Shown here one piece after another: positions 10,731-22,380 of a stretch of DNA of 64,000 nt. Origin of the DNA: Simmondsia chinensis. Taxonomy: Eukaryota; Streptophyta; Magnoliopsida; Caryophyllales; Simmondsiaceae. Position 1 is the first letter of the stretch. Each line of letters starts with the position of its first letter. The stretch lies in the NCBI GenBank assembly GCA_018398585.1, contig JAGTTD010000001.1, positions 4,280,501 through 4,344,500 of the forward strand. Reading direction: 5' to 3'. The notes beneath the pieces were generated by a model. It was given only the letters and a program-made list of their open reading frames with translations. It ran no database searches and was not told the origin of the DNA. The position numbers and the translations under genes were made by a program.

Positions 10731-13700
10731 CCGCTTTCATTTTTTCATATAGTTGTTTAGACTATATACATAACTTTTTGGGTTAAAAAATTATTTGACA
10801 AAATTTGTGATGTAAAAAATTAATACAATAAACTTTATGGTACTAATATATAATTTACCCTATTATTATTGTTCACATAAAATCATTATTTTTAGGGAAA
10901 AATCGTTATTTTTATAGCAATTATGATAAGAATAATATTAGCGAGGGTTATGTCTGAATTAGTCTCGAACTTTTCCGAATGCCATAGCAACCACCACTTC
11001 AGCCATAGAGGTCACGTCATTCGCCACATTAGAATAGAGGACACCTCATCCTCAAGTCACTAGTATAAAGAGGAGAATTAGTTAGAGATATTTAGTATGT
11101 TGAGTATTTTGATGTGTTTAATTTCTCTCTCTAAAGCTTCTTTTATATTTTGCCCTCTTTTTTTATGTAATTTCTCCCTCTTCTCATATTATTTTAATAT
11201 AGTTGATATCAAATTAGTCTGATCTAATTATATATCGTAAAAAATTATAACTCTTATTTTTATAAGTCGCATCAACAATAATGATTTTTTTCCAACCAAT
11301 AACAAATTCCTTTTTTTATTTATTTTTTTCTCTTTTTAATTTTTCGATTTTTGCCTTCCCAGTTTAGAGCTTGTTTTGCCAAAAATATATATTTTTAGAA
11401 GTATTTTAAAATGTGCTCTATTTAACTTTTTTTTTTTGGTTGAAAAATTTATTATTTCTATTTTAAGCAAAAGTATTATTTAACAACGGTAGATTTTTTA
11501 TAACACTTTTATAAGATGTGTTTTTATATTTATTTGTAATTTTGCTTTAGAAATAGAAAAATAAATTTTATTTTTCTTTAAAAATGTTTTCTTTTTTAAG
11601 TTAAATATTATTAAAAAAAAAGTTTGACCAAAGAGATAGCGGAAAGCGCGTGTTTGTTTGAGAAAAAAGGGAAGTTCTCTAGGTGCTCCTTTTGTTATTA
11701 TTTTTAATTTATTTTTTCTAATTTTTAAAATTTTACAATTTAATTTGAAAATGAAATTTGAGCTTTCCTCAAACATTTTGAAACTGAGCAAAACATGACT
11801 AATCTAGATTTTGCCTTTAAGAGATTCTTTTTTCTCGATAATTAGCGAGTAACCTTGCAATTGCGGGTACGGCCCGAGTTAATATGTGAAGTGTATAGCG
11901 CATAAGATGAATCGAGTAGCTAAAATAAAAGTATCCGATAATACAAGAAACATCCCATTAAAAAATAGGTATACCTAATCGAGACAAGTAGCTGTTTTAA
12001 GAGATATTTGTCTTTGTTTTTATAGAAAGCTTAAAAGAAGAAAAATAAAAATGATTGCTTTTGATAAGTTAAAGGAAAAAGGTGAGATGAAAATTATATA
12101 AAATCACGATAAAAAGACTGTAATGTAAGAATAAGTTCGCACTTGAAGATGTTGAATTATCAGGATTGAAAATGTAACTTGGATAACTTGTACTCGATAT
12201 ATATGCTCCTTGGTCCTTAATTTGGACATCTATTGTCCAACTCATTTTGTTTGATTTACTTTGTAATCCAGATAAATTGAGCCTTTAATGGTATTGTGAC
12301 CCAACTCAATTTCAATATGAAGTAATTAACATGTTTAAAGTGTTCAAATACTGAATTGTTTGAGAAGATGTTGTGGATTGACAGAATCAGTTATTATTCA
12401 CTCCTTTTTTGTCCTTGATTTGGATCTTTAGTTGTATTATGGATAGTCTTGTTGGCTTAAAATAATGAGAATTTTTGAATCTTAAAATATCAGTGTGTGA
12501 TACAATTCTGACTATATTATAAAATTTGGTCTAAATTCAAAGCGGTCGATTATTGTTTAATTGGATCCTGTAATCCGCCATTTGGAGGGTGAACTAGGGG
12601 TGCTTGCTGGTCCTAGCACTGATCAAACTGAATTAAAGACCAATAAGTTCAATTTCAAAACTACTAACCGGGAATGATACTAATTGACCTGTTCTTACAA
12701 ATATACTTGCCCTGCACTAGGGCTAGTTCGAATCAAATACTGATAAAGTCCAAATTAAAAATCAATGTTCGGACCAAATAGTAACTAATCCATGACTAAG
12801 TTTAGTCATAGTTTTCGGTTTAGACCCCCATATTAATATTTGGGTATAATGTAGTTGCTAAGTTATCTATTCTTCAAGCATGAGATTTTATATTCGAAGC
12901 TTATTTTTCCCTTTCTTAGATGCTGATGATACTTTATTAGAAAAGTATTGTACATCTTTACTTTCTAAAAAAAATTTGGGGATGGTTAAACGTAGTGTAG
13001 CTCAAGTCCATCTCAATGGCTGATGTAGAACGAGTAATTAAAGAGTTTATGGCACAATTGGATCACCAGAAACCAAAATGGATGGACCAGAAACACTATA
13101 ACTTTTTTTGTTCAAAAAAAAAACAAACACTATAACTTTTGACCCGTAAATAGTTATGGGACTGGTAACCTGTCAAATGGAAGCTTTCAAGCCGAACTAC
13201 GCAACCGTAGCCACTTTACTGCTGGCCTCGCCTATTTCCCCAGATTCAGCATCTAAACGTGTTTTTGGCCACTTTTATGGTTTGCAGATAGTTTAGTAGG
13301 GTTCTCATAATTTCGCATTTTTAATGGCATTTTTCATAACTTTACAGTTATAGGGTTTCTTTGTTTTCCTATAAATACTCTTTATAGCTTACTGTTTTAT
13401 TCAATCATCCAAATACTCTATACAAAATCTCTAGTTATTTTCTTTCTTCCGGTAGATTACGAGTTATTCTTAAATTTTTGACATATTCAAATCGATTTTA
13501 CATTTTTGTGATATAAAGTGCCACGCAGTCATTTCAGTGGCTCCCCAAACCATTTTCACGTGGTGCCTACAAAATATCATCTTTGCAAAGTGCCACCCCC
13601 ATCACTGGGGTTTATTTGCCTATAAAATTATGATTTTTCTTTTTAAAATTAATTTTTAGAATCACTTTCTAGAATCAATTATTTTAGACTGAGTGTGTTT

Positions 13701-14186
13701 TTATTATAAGAATTTTAATTTAATTCTTATTTTATTTTAAAGAAAAAAATATTTTTTGAGTTTTCTTTTAAGAAAAATGTTTACTTTGTATGATGGAATT
13801 TTATTGGTCTGGATTTAGAAAGGGAGGTTCATGATGTGGCGGAGGAACCAAACCCTTAAATTTCGGGTTAACTCAGTAATACCTAGGGGTGCACATGGGC
13901 TATGTTTGGGTGGTTTGAGTCAAGAACCAATACGACCCATCTAATATTTGACCAAAACCCACCAAATTGTAGGACGATAGTTTTGGATTGGGTCAGGTTC
14001 GGTCGGGTCGTGTTTCGTTAATCCACAAATATTCATCTAAATTCCGATTTTCACTAATTCTAATTCGAGTTTAATATAAATAATCGACCACAAAGCCAAG
14101 AAAGAGATCCAATTATTCATTATTGATTTGAACGCTAACATGTTAGGATTGTTATATTTAGATCATCCACATGCGTGTGCATGTAG
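10731..14186. other. 3.4-kb intergenic tract, no gene recognised
   Basis: No convincing coding sequence. Sequence at 11290-11830 is AT-rich with T runs and looks like the interior of a decayed DNA transposon. Stretches opening with TAGGGGTGC words at about 12594 and 13883 resemble the ends of degenerate hAT-type MITEs rich in CCCGA/GGGTT, but neither has a matching partner end. The rest shows nothing recognisable. Confidence 0.4.
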
Positions 14187-14187
14187 A

Positions 14188-14325
14188 ACAACAACAACAA
14201 CAGTCCCAGTGCTACAAGGGCTCCTGCATACGCAGGGTCTGGGAGGGGTAGATATACGCAGCCTTCCCCCTTTAGGGTACTATCCTGAAGGGAAAATGTT
14301 TCTGAGGACACCTAACCTAAGAATC
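14188..14325 (-). mobile_element. RTE-tailed retroposon, minus strand
   Basis: On the + strand it begins with CAACAACAACAACAG, the reverse complement of the TTG tail. It continues through the conserved tail words CAGGGTCTGGGAGGGG, ACGCAGCCTT and CCCTTTAGGGTACTATCCTGA. The far end holds a block (ATCGTGTCATCATGG) also found, diverged, at the end of the copy at 25887-26035. The two may therefore share a short 5' module of their own. No TSD was found. Confidence 0.72.
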
Positions 14326-14849
14326 GTGTCATCATGGTAATCACCAAAAAACCATAGTAAAACATTTTTGTACTTTTGACCACAAACTCATTTTTTTTTT
14401 CTATTAAAAAAAAAAGGAAAAAACTTTTTGACACTAAAACAACACAAGCAAGAGGCACTTGCGTCTAACCGTTAGGAGATATTGTTTGCTTTATGTAAGA
14501 TAGGAGTAGCAAAGTGCGTAGCACTTTGGCTTGGGTGCATATAAAACGTGGCGATCATTTTCTACTAACAAATGCTTTTCACTTTTTGCTCTATGTGCAC
14601 ATTTTATAACCTTACCCCATTAAAGGTGTTTGAGTGTGTAACTTTTTTTCTTTTTTGTTAATTTGGTGAGCTCAACTGTAGTTCAGATACGTTGGTTCAT
14701 TGCTATTTATGTCAAATGAAAAAGATAAAAGTTGAATAACGTGGGATACGTTGGTTAGTGTATGGATTTAACAGAGAATGAAGAAGGTAAAGTATTCATG
14801 GTGAAAAGTAGTTTTAAGTATATTTGATGGGGGTTTAAGATTGGTGTTA

Positions 14850-15111
14850 GTCGCTCCCGTATTCTCCGATGGTTGCAGCCTGTTTCTTGCAGTGTTTCAG
14901 GGCCTGGGATCTAGAGTTGTGAGAGGTTAGATTCTTGGGTCGATTGGGCTTGATGTTTAGGTGCCCTTGGGGTAGTCAATCTTTGTGTATTTTGGCTTTG
15001 TTCCTTTTGGTTCGAGCTTTGTTTTCTCTTTTGTTGATTCCCTATTCCTGGGACGCCGGTTGTTGTTTTCCGAGGCGTTGCTCACAATTTATCAAAAAAA
15101 AAAAAAAAAAA
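14850..15111 (+). mobile_element. LINE 3' UTR with poly(A) tail (L1-like)
   Basis: A T/G-rich, C-poor tract (TTTGTGTATTTTGGC, TTCCTTTTGGTTCGAGC, GTTGTTTTCCGAGGC) ends in a run of 18 A at 15094-15111, without coding sequence. Composition and the clean A-tail match 3' UTRs of plant L1-type LINEs. No TSD could be placed, so the 5' limit is a guess. Confidence 0.5.
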
Positions 15112-15341
15112 GATATATGGGTATGGGCCTATGTTTATAAGGGTAGAGGGCATGTGAGAGTTATTGGGCTATAAAGAACGAGCTTAGGTGTTGGTTTTTA
15201 AGCCGAACTATGTAGCTTTCTGAGGAGATCTTTCTATTGCTGGGTGTAGCGAAAGATGTCTCAGGCGAACTTCTTTCACACCAAAGATCGAACATCGTGT
15301 CATCTACTTAAAAGAAAAGAGCTGACATCTGGACATGTTCC

Positions 15342-18300
15342 CATTAGGATATGTCTCAAATTCCTTGGTATAGCTGCAGAGGATACGTCGATTGATCGGG
15401 AGGAATAGCCGATCGATTGGAACGTATGCAGAAGTGGGACGCTTCCAGGAAGAGCCCTGATCGATCGGCGGATACCGATCAATCGGGACTCCAATTTCAC
15501 TCGAGTATAAATACGTAGCTAGGGTTTACATATAGGATATCCAAATACATAGTGAGCGCCGCCGTACATTGAGAGAGGGAGAGAGAGAGAGAAGTGATTT
15601 GTAATTCTTCTACTATTTTCTAGCTCAATAAAAGTCTCCATCTTCGCTCGTGATTTTCTCCCCTCTCGATTTAAGAGGGGTTTCCACGTAAATCGCTGTG
15701 TTCGTTCTTTTACTCCTTTTTGTTCTTAATTTGCTTCTCATATTTGTTATAGTATTTGAATCGGATCCAGATCTGGGAGTTGTTTTTTTTACAAATTGGT
15801 ATCAGAGCCCTTGTTGTTCGATTTGGTACTATGACGTCAGCGATTAAATATGAAGTAGAGAAGCTTGGTGGTCAAAGGAGTTTCCATTTGTGGCAAGTCC
15901 GCGTTAAGGGTCTCCTAACACAGAATGGCTTGAAGAAAGCCTTAGAAAGAGAAGAGAAGAAACCGGAGAATATGACAAAAGCACAGTGGGAGGAGTCAGA
16001 CGAGAAGGCACTCACAACTATTCAGATGTGTCTTACAGATAATGTACTGAAAGAAGTCTTGGAGGTAAAAACCATTAAAGAGTTGTGGGAGTAGTTGTAG
16101 GAGACATTCTGCTACAAATCGGTCTCCAATAAACTCGCAGTCAAGCCCCGGTTATTCACGTTTCGTATGTCGAAAGTTACATCTCTTAAGAACCATATTA
16201 ATGAATTTAACTCTATAATTCAAGATTTAAAAGAATTGGATGATGTCCCTAAAGATGAAGATCAGACCCTGTTGTTATTATGTTCACTCTCTAATTTATA
16301 TAAATGCTTTGTAGAAAGCATGATATACGGCGGTAGGTCAATTATCACAATTGATAAAGTTAAGAGGAACCTAGTGAGTAAAGAACAAGTAGATAAAGAA
16401 TTGTCTGACTCTGTGAATGACTCCGGTAATGTTTTGTTTGCGAGAGGTAGACCTGAGAATAAAGGGTCTGATGGTGGAAATAAGTCAAGGTTTAAGTCTA
16501 GACATAAAACCCTTCCTTGTAACTTTTGTCACAAGAAAGGACACATAAAGAAAAACTGTTATAAGATTAAGAATAAGCAGAAAGAAGATAACAGGAATGG
16601 CCATAATAGAGGTGATAAGTCTGTTGAGGCTAGTATAGTTGAAGATGACCGTGATGCTGATGTTCTTTTATTAATCGAATCCCAGGCCAGATCCAAGGAT
16701 AAGTGGATCATGGATTCAGGTTGTTCTTATCATATTTGTCTTAATAGAGACTAGTTCACCACATATAAGTTAACTCAGGGTGGAGTAGTTTTGATGGTAA
16801 TGATGCCGCTTGTAAGGTTATGGGTATAGGAACAATCAGAATTAAGATGGTCGATGGTACTCTTAGGACACTTAGCGACGTGCGACACGTCCCAGACTTG
16901 AAAAAGAACCTTATCTCTTTAGGTACTCTTGAGTCACATGGGTACAAGTACACAGCTGAAGGTTGAGCTATGAGGGTCAGTAAAGGTGTGTTGATTGTGA
17001 TGAAGGGTCAAAACGTAGGAACCTTGTATGAGCTAGTAGGTTCTACCGTGACAGGGTCAGTGGCTATTTCTACATCATCTATGTCAGAATCAGATATTAC
17101 CAACATGTGGCACATGAGATTGGGTCATATCGGTTTTAAGGGTCTGACAGAGCTAAGCAAGAGGGGTTTATTGTGTGGTCAGTCTAGAGGGATGATGCAG
17201 TTCTATAAGCATTGCATCTATGGGAAGCAGAAGAGAGTTAGCTTCGAGTAGGCAGTGCATCAGACTAAGGGAATGTTAGATTATGTTTATTCAGATTTGT
17301 GGGGACCATCCAAAGTTGCTTCTAATGGAGGTTCCAGGTATCTTCTAACGTTCACTAATGATTATTCAAGAAAAGTTTGGGTCTATTTTCTTAAGCAGAA
17401 AAATGAAGTTTATGAAGTCTTCAAGAAGTGGAAGGCGCTGTTTGAAAAACAGACAGGGAAGCAGATAAAGAAGTTAAGGACTGATAATGGTCTTGAATTT
17501 GTTGAGGGTGATTTCATCAAATTCTGCGAGCATCAAGGCATTGTCAGATACAAGATTTGTACAGGTCGACCTTAACAGAACGAAGTGGCAGAAAGACTGA
17601 ATAGGACGTTACTTGAGAAGGCTCGGTGCATGCTATTCAATGCAAGTTTAGGGAGAGAATGTTGGGCAGAGGCAGTTAACATGGCGTGTTATTTAGTAAA
17701 CCGATCACCTCATTCATCGCTTCAGTTGAAGACTCCAGAAGAGGTATGGTCTGGATCCCCTGCTGATTACTTTCATTTAAGAATTTTTGGTTGTCCTTTT
17801 TATGCTTATGTGTATGATGGGAAGCTAGAGCCTAGAGCCAAGAAGTGTATCTTTCTTGGTTACACGTCAGGCGTGAAAGGATTTCGTTTATGGAATCCAA
17901 AATCTTATAAATTTCTGACTAGTAGGGATGTTATATCTGATGAGTTTGCTCTACTACATCCGCCACACACGCCCTCCTTAGTTTGTGATTCGGGTCCGGC
18001 GCAGAAGCCTGGTGATAGTCATATACAATCAGATAGTTCAGATTAGCAGAGATAGTTCAGATTGAGAGTATACAGGCACCTCCAGTGCAGGTTTCTGATA
18101 AGAATGGTGAAACAAAAACAGGTCAGCAGGTCAGACAGTATACTATTGCTGATGGAAGACAAAAAAGACAAATTAGGCCACTACAGAGATATGGATATGA
18201 GGAGATGGTAGCCTATGCCCTTACTACAGCAGAGATAGTGGAAGATTGTGATCCATCTACATATTCAGGGGTTGTATCTAGATCTGACTCACAGAAGTGG

Positions 18301-20265
18301 CTAATGGCCATGCATGAAGAAACGGAGTCATTGCAGAAGAACCAGACTTGACAGTTAGTCAAGCCTCAAACAGGAAATAGAGTTATAGGATGTAAATGGG
18401 TCTTCAAACGAAAAGAAGGCATTCCTGGAGCAGAAGATGCAAGGTACAAGGCTCGGTTAGTAGCTAAAGGCTACAGTCAGGTACATGGTGTTGATTTTCA
18501 TGATATTTTCTCGCCTATTTTTAGACATAGTTCCATAGGAGTGATACTTGCCTTAGTAGCTATGCATGGTTTAGAGCTTGAGCAGTTAGATGTGAAAACT
18601 GAATTGTTGCATGGTGAGCTAGAGGAGAGTATATACATACATTAGCCGGAAGGCTTCGTTGTTGAGGGTAAGGAAGACCATGTTTGTTTGTTGAAAAGAT
18701 CTCTATGTGGTTTGAGATAGTCACCTAGGCAGTGGTACAAAAGGTTTGATCAGTTTATGACTAGTAATTGGTTCTTCGGGAGTAAATATGGCAGTTGTGT
18801 GTATTTCAGGAACACAGACTCAGGTTCATTCATTTATCTTCTGTTATATGTTGACAATATGTTGATTACAGCTAAGGACATGACTGATGTTAAAAGTTTG
18901 ACAACAATGTTGAAAAATAGAATTCGAGATGAAGGATTTGAGAGTAGCCAAGAAGATACTCGGTATGGAAATCACTATGGATCGAGAAGCAGGAAAATTA
19001 TACTTGTCTCAGGAGAAGTATATTGAGAAGGATTTGGATCGATTTCATATGAAGGATGCTAAGCCTGTTAGTACTCCGTTGGCAGCTCATTTTAGGCTTT
19101 CAGTATTCGATTCGTCTCAGAGAAAGGAGGATGTCAGGTACATGTCACAGGTCCCTTACTCTAGTACAGTTGGTAGTATTATGTATACTATGGTATGTAC
19201 TCGTCCAGATATTGCTTATGTTGTTAGCAAAGTGAGTAGATATATAGCGAATCCAGGAAAAGAACATTGGCACGCTGTTAAATGGATTCTCAGGTACTTA
19301 CGTGGCACTTCTGATATTTGTTTGGAGTTTGGGAGGAGTAAATGATGTTTAGTTGGATATGTTGACTCAGACTACGTTGTAGACCTCGATAAGAGGAAGT
19401 CTACTTCTGGTTATGTGTTCTGTTTGGGCAACAGTGCTATCAGTTGGAGAGCATGTCTACAGTCAGTTACTGCACAGTCAACTACAGAGGCCGAGTATAT
19501 GGCAGTGATAGAAGCATTCAAGGAAGTTGTTTGGTTGAGAGGTTTGGTTAGTGAACTCTGTGTTGATTAGGGTACAGTTGGGGTCTAATGCAATAGCCAG
19601 TCTGCAATCCATCTAACTAAAGATCGGACGACGCATCATGGAAAGACAAAGCACATTGATGTCAAGCATCATTTTATTCGAGATCTGATAGATGAGCACA
19701 AGGTGGAGTCGAAGAAGATTGGTACTGAAGATAATCCAGCAGACATGTTCACTAAAATTCTACCCGGCAGGAAATTTGAGCATTGCTCGAGCTTGGTTGG
19801 GCTCACAATTTCTGTTTGTTAACCCCAGTTGTGGGGTATTTGTGGAGAAGGTGGAGAAACGCTTTTATTTACAATTTGAGTCAAGGTGGAGTTTGTTAGG
19901 ATATGTCTCAAATTCCTTGGTATAGCTGCAGAGGGTACGTCGATCGATCGGGAGGAATAGCCAATTGACCGGAACGTACGCAGAACTGGGACGCTTCTGG
20001 AAAGAGCTCCGATCAATTTGCAGATATTGATCGATCGAGACTCCAATTTCACGTGAGTATAAATACGTAGCCAAGGTTTACGTATAGGGTATCCAAATAC
20101 ATAGTGAGAGCCGCCATACGTACATTAAGAGAGAGAGAGAAGTGATTTGTAATTCTTCTACTATTTTCTCGTTCAATTAAAGGCTTCATCTCTGCCTGTG
20201 GTTTTCTCCCCTCTCGATTGAAGAGGAATTTTCACGTAAATCGATGTTTTCGTTCTTAATTTCAC
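15342..20265 (+). mobile_element. Ty1/copia retrotransposon 1 (Tork/Tnt1-like), decayed
   Basis: A 5' LTR (15342-15793) is followed four bases later by the primer-binding site TGGTATCAGAGC (15797-15808), a gag-pol region with many stops, and a 3' LTR starting at 19894. The 3' LTR matches the 5' LTR to about 20265 and then loses similarity, so its end is deleted. Each LTR carries four alternating, partly palindromic GATCGATCGG-type words shortly before a TATAAATA box (15507; 20059). The same family occurs full-length at 32835-37867. No TSD is visible because the right end is gone. Confidence 0.9.
15831..19810 (+). pseudogene. Copia 1 gag-pol polyprotein, multiply interrupted
   Basis: The expected domain order is readable despite stops. 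Gag starts MTSAIKYEVEKLGG at 15831 and breaks at a TAG at 16092-16094. A CCHC zinc knuckle ([16 protein letters not shown]) is near 16520-16565 and the aspartic protease motif [10 protein letters not shown] near 16703. The GAG-pre-integrase box is at 17100-17245 and the integrase core (HSDLWGPS-like DLWGPS, then RTDNGLEF) at 17290-17510. Reverse transcriptase spans 18355-18900 with the YVDNMLI box in place of YVDDMLI near 18850, and RNase H lies in 19350-19700. Stops at 16752-16754, 17249-17251, 17573-17575, 18043-18045 and 18349-18351, with further frame changes, rule out a functional polyprotein. The D-to-N change in the polymerase box hits a catalytic residue. Confidence 0.88.
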
Positions 20266-20576
20266 TATTTAGACTTCCGAAGTTGCGAATGCTCGGATGA
20301 AAAGGCTTCCAGAGTTGTTGAGGCTTTTATTTATTTATTTTTTTAATTTTTACCTGTATTTTCAATGCTTTTTGTTGGTGGCTGCGGTTAGATGATCTAT
20401 TTCCGCTTACTTTGATGTTTGCTTTGAAGTTCTCCTATTGCTGTTTCGTTTGTATATTTTTTTGATATGCGTTTTGTGATTTTGATAAATTTTTGCCTTT
20501 TTCCTTTAAACTTTGCTCATTTTTGTTTTGGAAACATGTTTGGTCATTATATTAATTCATTTTATGAATTTTAATC
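20266..20576. other. Intergenic, T-rich
   Basis: T-rich sequence with intron-like composition; no gene or element identified. Confidence 0.35.
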
Positions 20577-20588
20577 AGAGCTGTCAAA

Positions 20589-20691
20589 GGGTATTACCTT
20601 GAAGGGGTAAGGCTACTTATATCCCACTCCTCTCAGACCTTGCTTACGCAAGAGCCTTTGAGCCACTGGACTTGTTGTTGTTGTTGTAACT
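20589..20691 (+). mobile_element. 103-bp RTE tail retroposon with perfect TSD
   Basis: A severely 5'-truncated copy containing only the RTE tail: GGGGTAAGGCTAC, CTCTCAGACCTTGC, GAGCCACTGG and TTG repeats. The 12-bp word AGAGCTGTCAAA flanks it at 20577-20588 and 20692-20703. It shows that the tail alone defines the 3' end recognised during insertion. Confidence 0.88.
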
Positions 20692-21085
20692 AGAGCTGTC
20701 AAAATTTAATATTGCATAATAGTACGACATGAACATGATAGGTACATAGTGGGTTTGGGTCGGGGTTTTTAGAGTTAGATTGAATTTATGTTGACATATT
20801 TAGCCCGTTTAGATAATTAAATTGAATTTGGGTTTGGATTGGGTCTACATGTTTTCAGCAAGCTCAACTTGTTTATATAATTGTATTCAATATTTGAGCG
20901 ATACACTAATATGTACATATATATATATATTTTGTTATTGTATGACACACACTACAGGATCATGAGATATAAGAGGAGAAATAATGGATCATTAGATCTA
21001 TATTAGGGGCCCATATTTTAAAATTATTTTTACATCTCTCATTAGAATAAATGAGCCATATTTCATTGATTTAAATTTAATGATT

Positions 21086-21268
21086 GTCCCATAGGGACAT
21101 AGCAAAGTGGTTTGTAACGCCGGGTGCCAACGGGGTGGCCCGGGTTCGATTCCCACTAAGCTCAAAGTAGGCCTTTTTATGAGGTGATTTAGGGGTATTA
21201 TCCCCCTCCCCCTCCCCCTCCCCTAGTCCTTACCATCATTAAAAAAAAAAAAAAAGAAAAAGAAAAAG
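21086..21268 (+). mobile_element. tRNA-derived SINE with poly(A) tail
   Basis: The head carries RNA polymerase III internal promoter boxes: box A-like TAGCAAAGTGGTT (21110-21122) and box B GGGTTCGATTCC (21149-21160). A C-rich stretch (CCCCCTCCCCCTCCCC) and an A-rich tail (21241-21268) follow. The 11-bp word ATTTAATGATT flanks the unit at 21075-21085 and 21269-21279. This is a classical plant tRNA-headed SINE, whose poly(A) end implies mobilisation by L1-type rather than RTE machinery. Confidence 0.85.
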
Positions 21269-21626
21269 ATTTAATGATTCAGAATTTGCAAAGAAAAAGA
21301 GAAGTAAAATGCATGTGATTAATTAGGAGGGCAGCGCCTCAAAATTGGTAGAAGAAAAGGGTAATGTAATTGTTAGGATATAATTATTATTATTATTAGA
21401 GCAAGATTAGAGTTTTGAAGTAATTTTATAACTCTTATTATTTTTAAGTTATTTATTTTTTTAGACAATAATAATTTTTGCTTCGGGTGTGCAAAAAATG
21501 GTTCAAACTGTAAATTATGGTTTGATTTGTTTAGTTTGGTTTGTTGTTTGAAAAATTATGATTTAGTTTTAAAAACTTTAGTTATTAGAATTTACGGTTT
21601 AAGTTTGGTTTAAACCATAAACTATA

Positions 21627-21877
21627 CAGCAACAACAACAGACCTAGTGTCACAAAAGATCTCATCGAAGCGGAGTCTGGGGGGTGGATGTACGCAGCCT
21701 TACCCCTTCGGAGTGTAACCCTGCCTAGAGACTGTTTCCGATGACCCCCAATCTTATAGGGTTGGCAATACGAGGACTTCTTAGGAGGTCACTCATCGTC
21801 GTAGTACTCTCGCCCAAGCATGCTTAACTTCAGAGTTCTAATGGGATCTGGTATATTAGTGCCTGGTAAATTAACCC
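21627..21877 (-). mobile_element. 5S rRNA-derived SINE with RTE tail, copy 1
   Basis: Read on the minus strand, the first 119 bases (21877 to 21759) align end to end with plant 5S rRNA. They include GATCCCATTAGAACTCTG, AAGTTAAGC, TGCTTGGGCGAGAGTA and AGTCCTCGT, which cover the polymerase III internal control region (A box, intermediate element, C box). The other 132 bases match the RTE LINE tail: GATTGGGGGTC, GGGGTAAGGCTGCGTACATC, and a TTGTTGTTGCTG end. A perfect 17-bp TSD, TTAAACCATAAACTATA, lies at 21610-21626 and 21878-21894. The 5S start coincides with the junction, as expected if transcription began at 5S +1. A Cassandra-type LTR origin is unlikely: there are no TG/CA LTR ends and the TSD is 17 rather than 5 bp. 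Confidence 0.9.
21759..21877 (-). repeat. 5S rRNA-like head of SINE copy 1
   Basis: The 119-base block is close to the full length of plant 5S rRNA (about 120). It is diverged by scattered substitutions, including some in the region 21771-21800, so it is a retroposed copy rather than a 5S gene. It has no tandem neighbours and no T-run terminator directly after it. Confidence 0.88.
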
Positions 21878-21894
21878 TTAAACCATAAACTATA

Positions 21895-22380
21895 AAAACC
21901 ATAATTTAAAGAATCCAATGATTATTTATATCATCCAAATCATAACAAGTTATATTAGTGGCAAAAATTAACTTGATAACCCGATAAAATTAATTAAGGT
22001 TATTTACACTAAAGATTTTGGTACTTTCCTGAACATGTCAAATTAAGCCTTATACTTTTAATTATGCCAATTTAGTCTCTTTAGAATTTATATTATGTCA
22101 ATTTAGTCATGTGGTCAAATTTAATCTAAGATAATGATGTAATTTTAACGACAGAATCATATTATATGCAAGTGAAATCTACTTGTTGATTCAATTTAAT
22201 CCAATTTGTGACTGAACTACTAAATATTTTATTAATAACTTAACAAAAATTTTAACAGACCCAATGTTACTACTGAATTTGTCCAAAAAAATGTTAATAT
22301 AGAATTTAATACCCCAATTTTATATATTGTTTATAGTTTTTGTTTATGTAAAATATAATATAAACATGTTTTATACTATA
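21895..22380. other. Remainder of a degenerate MITE and AT-rich gap
   Basis: The words AAACCATAAACTATA and ACCATAATTTAAAG continue the element into which the 5S SINE inserted (from about 21485, GGGTGTGCAAAAAATGG, a hAT-MITE style end). The rest is AT-rich without genes. Confidence 0.4.

Noticed and set aside
21759..21877. Functional 5S rRNA gene on the minus strand
   Set aside because: It is diverged in the control region, is a single copy, lacks a T-run terminator directly after it, and is joined to a LINE tail inside a 17-bp TSD.
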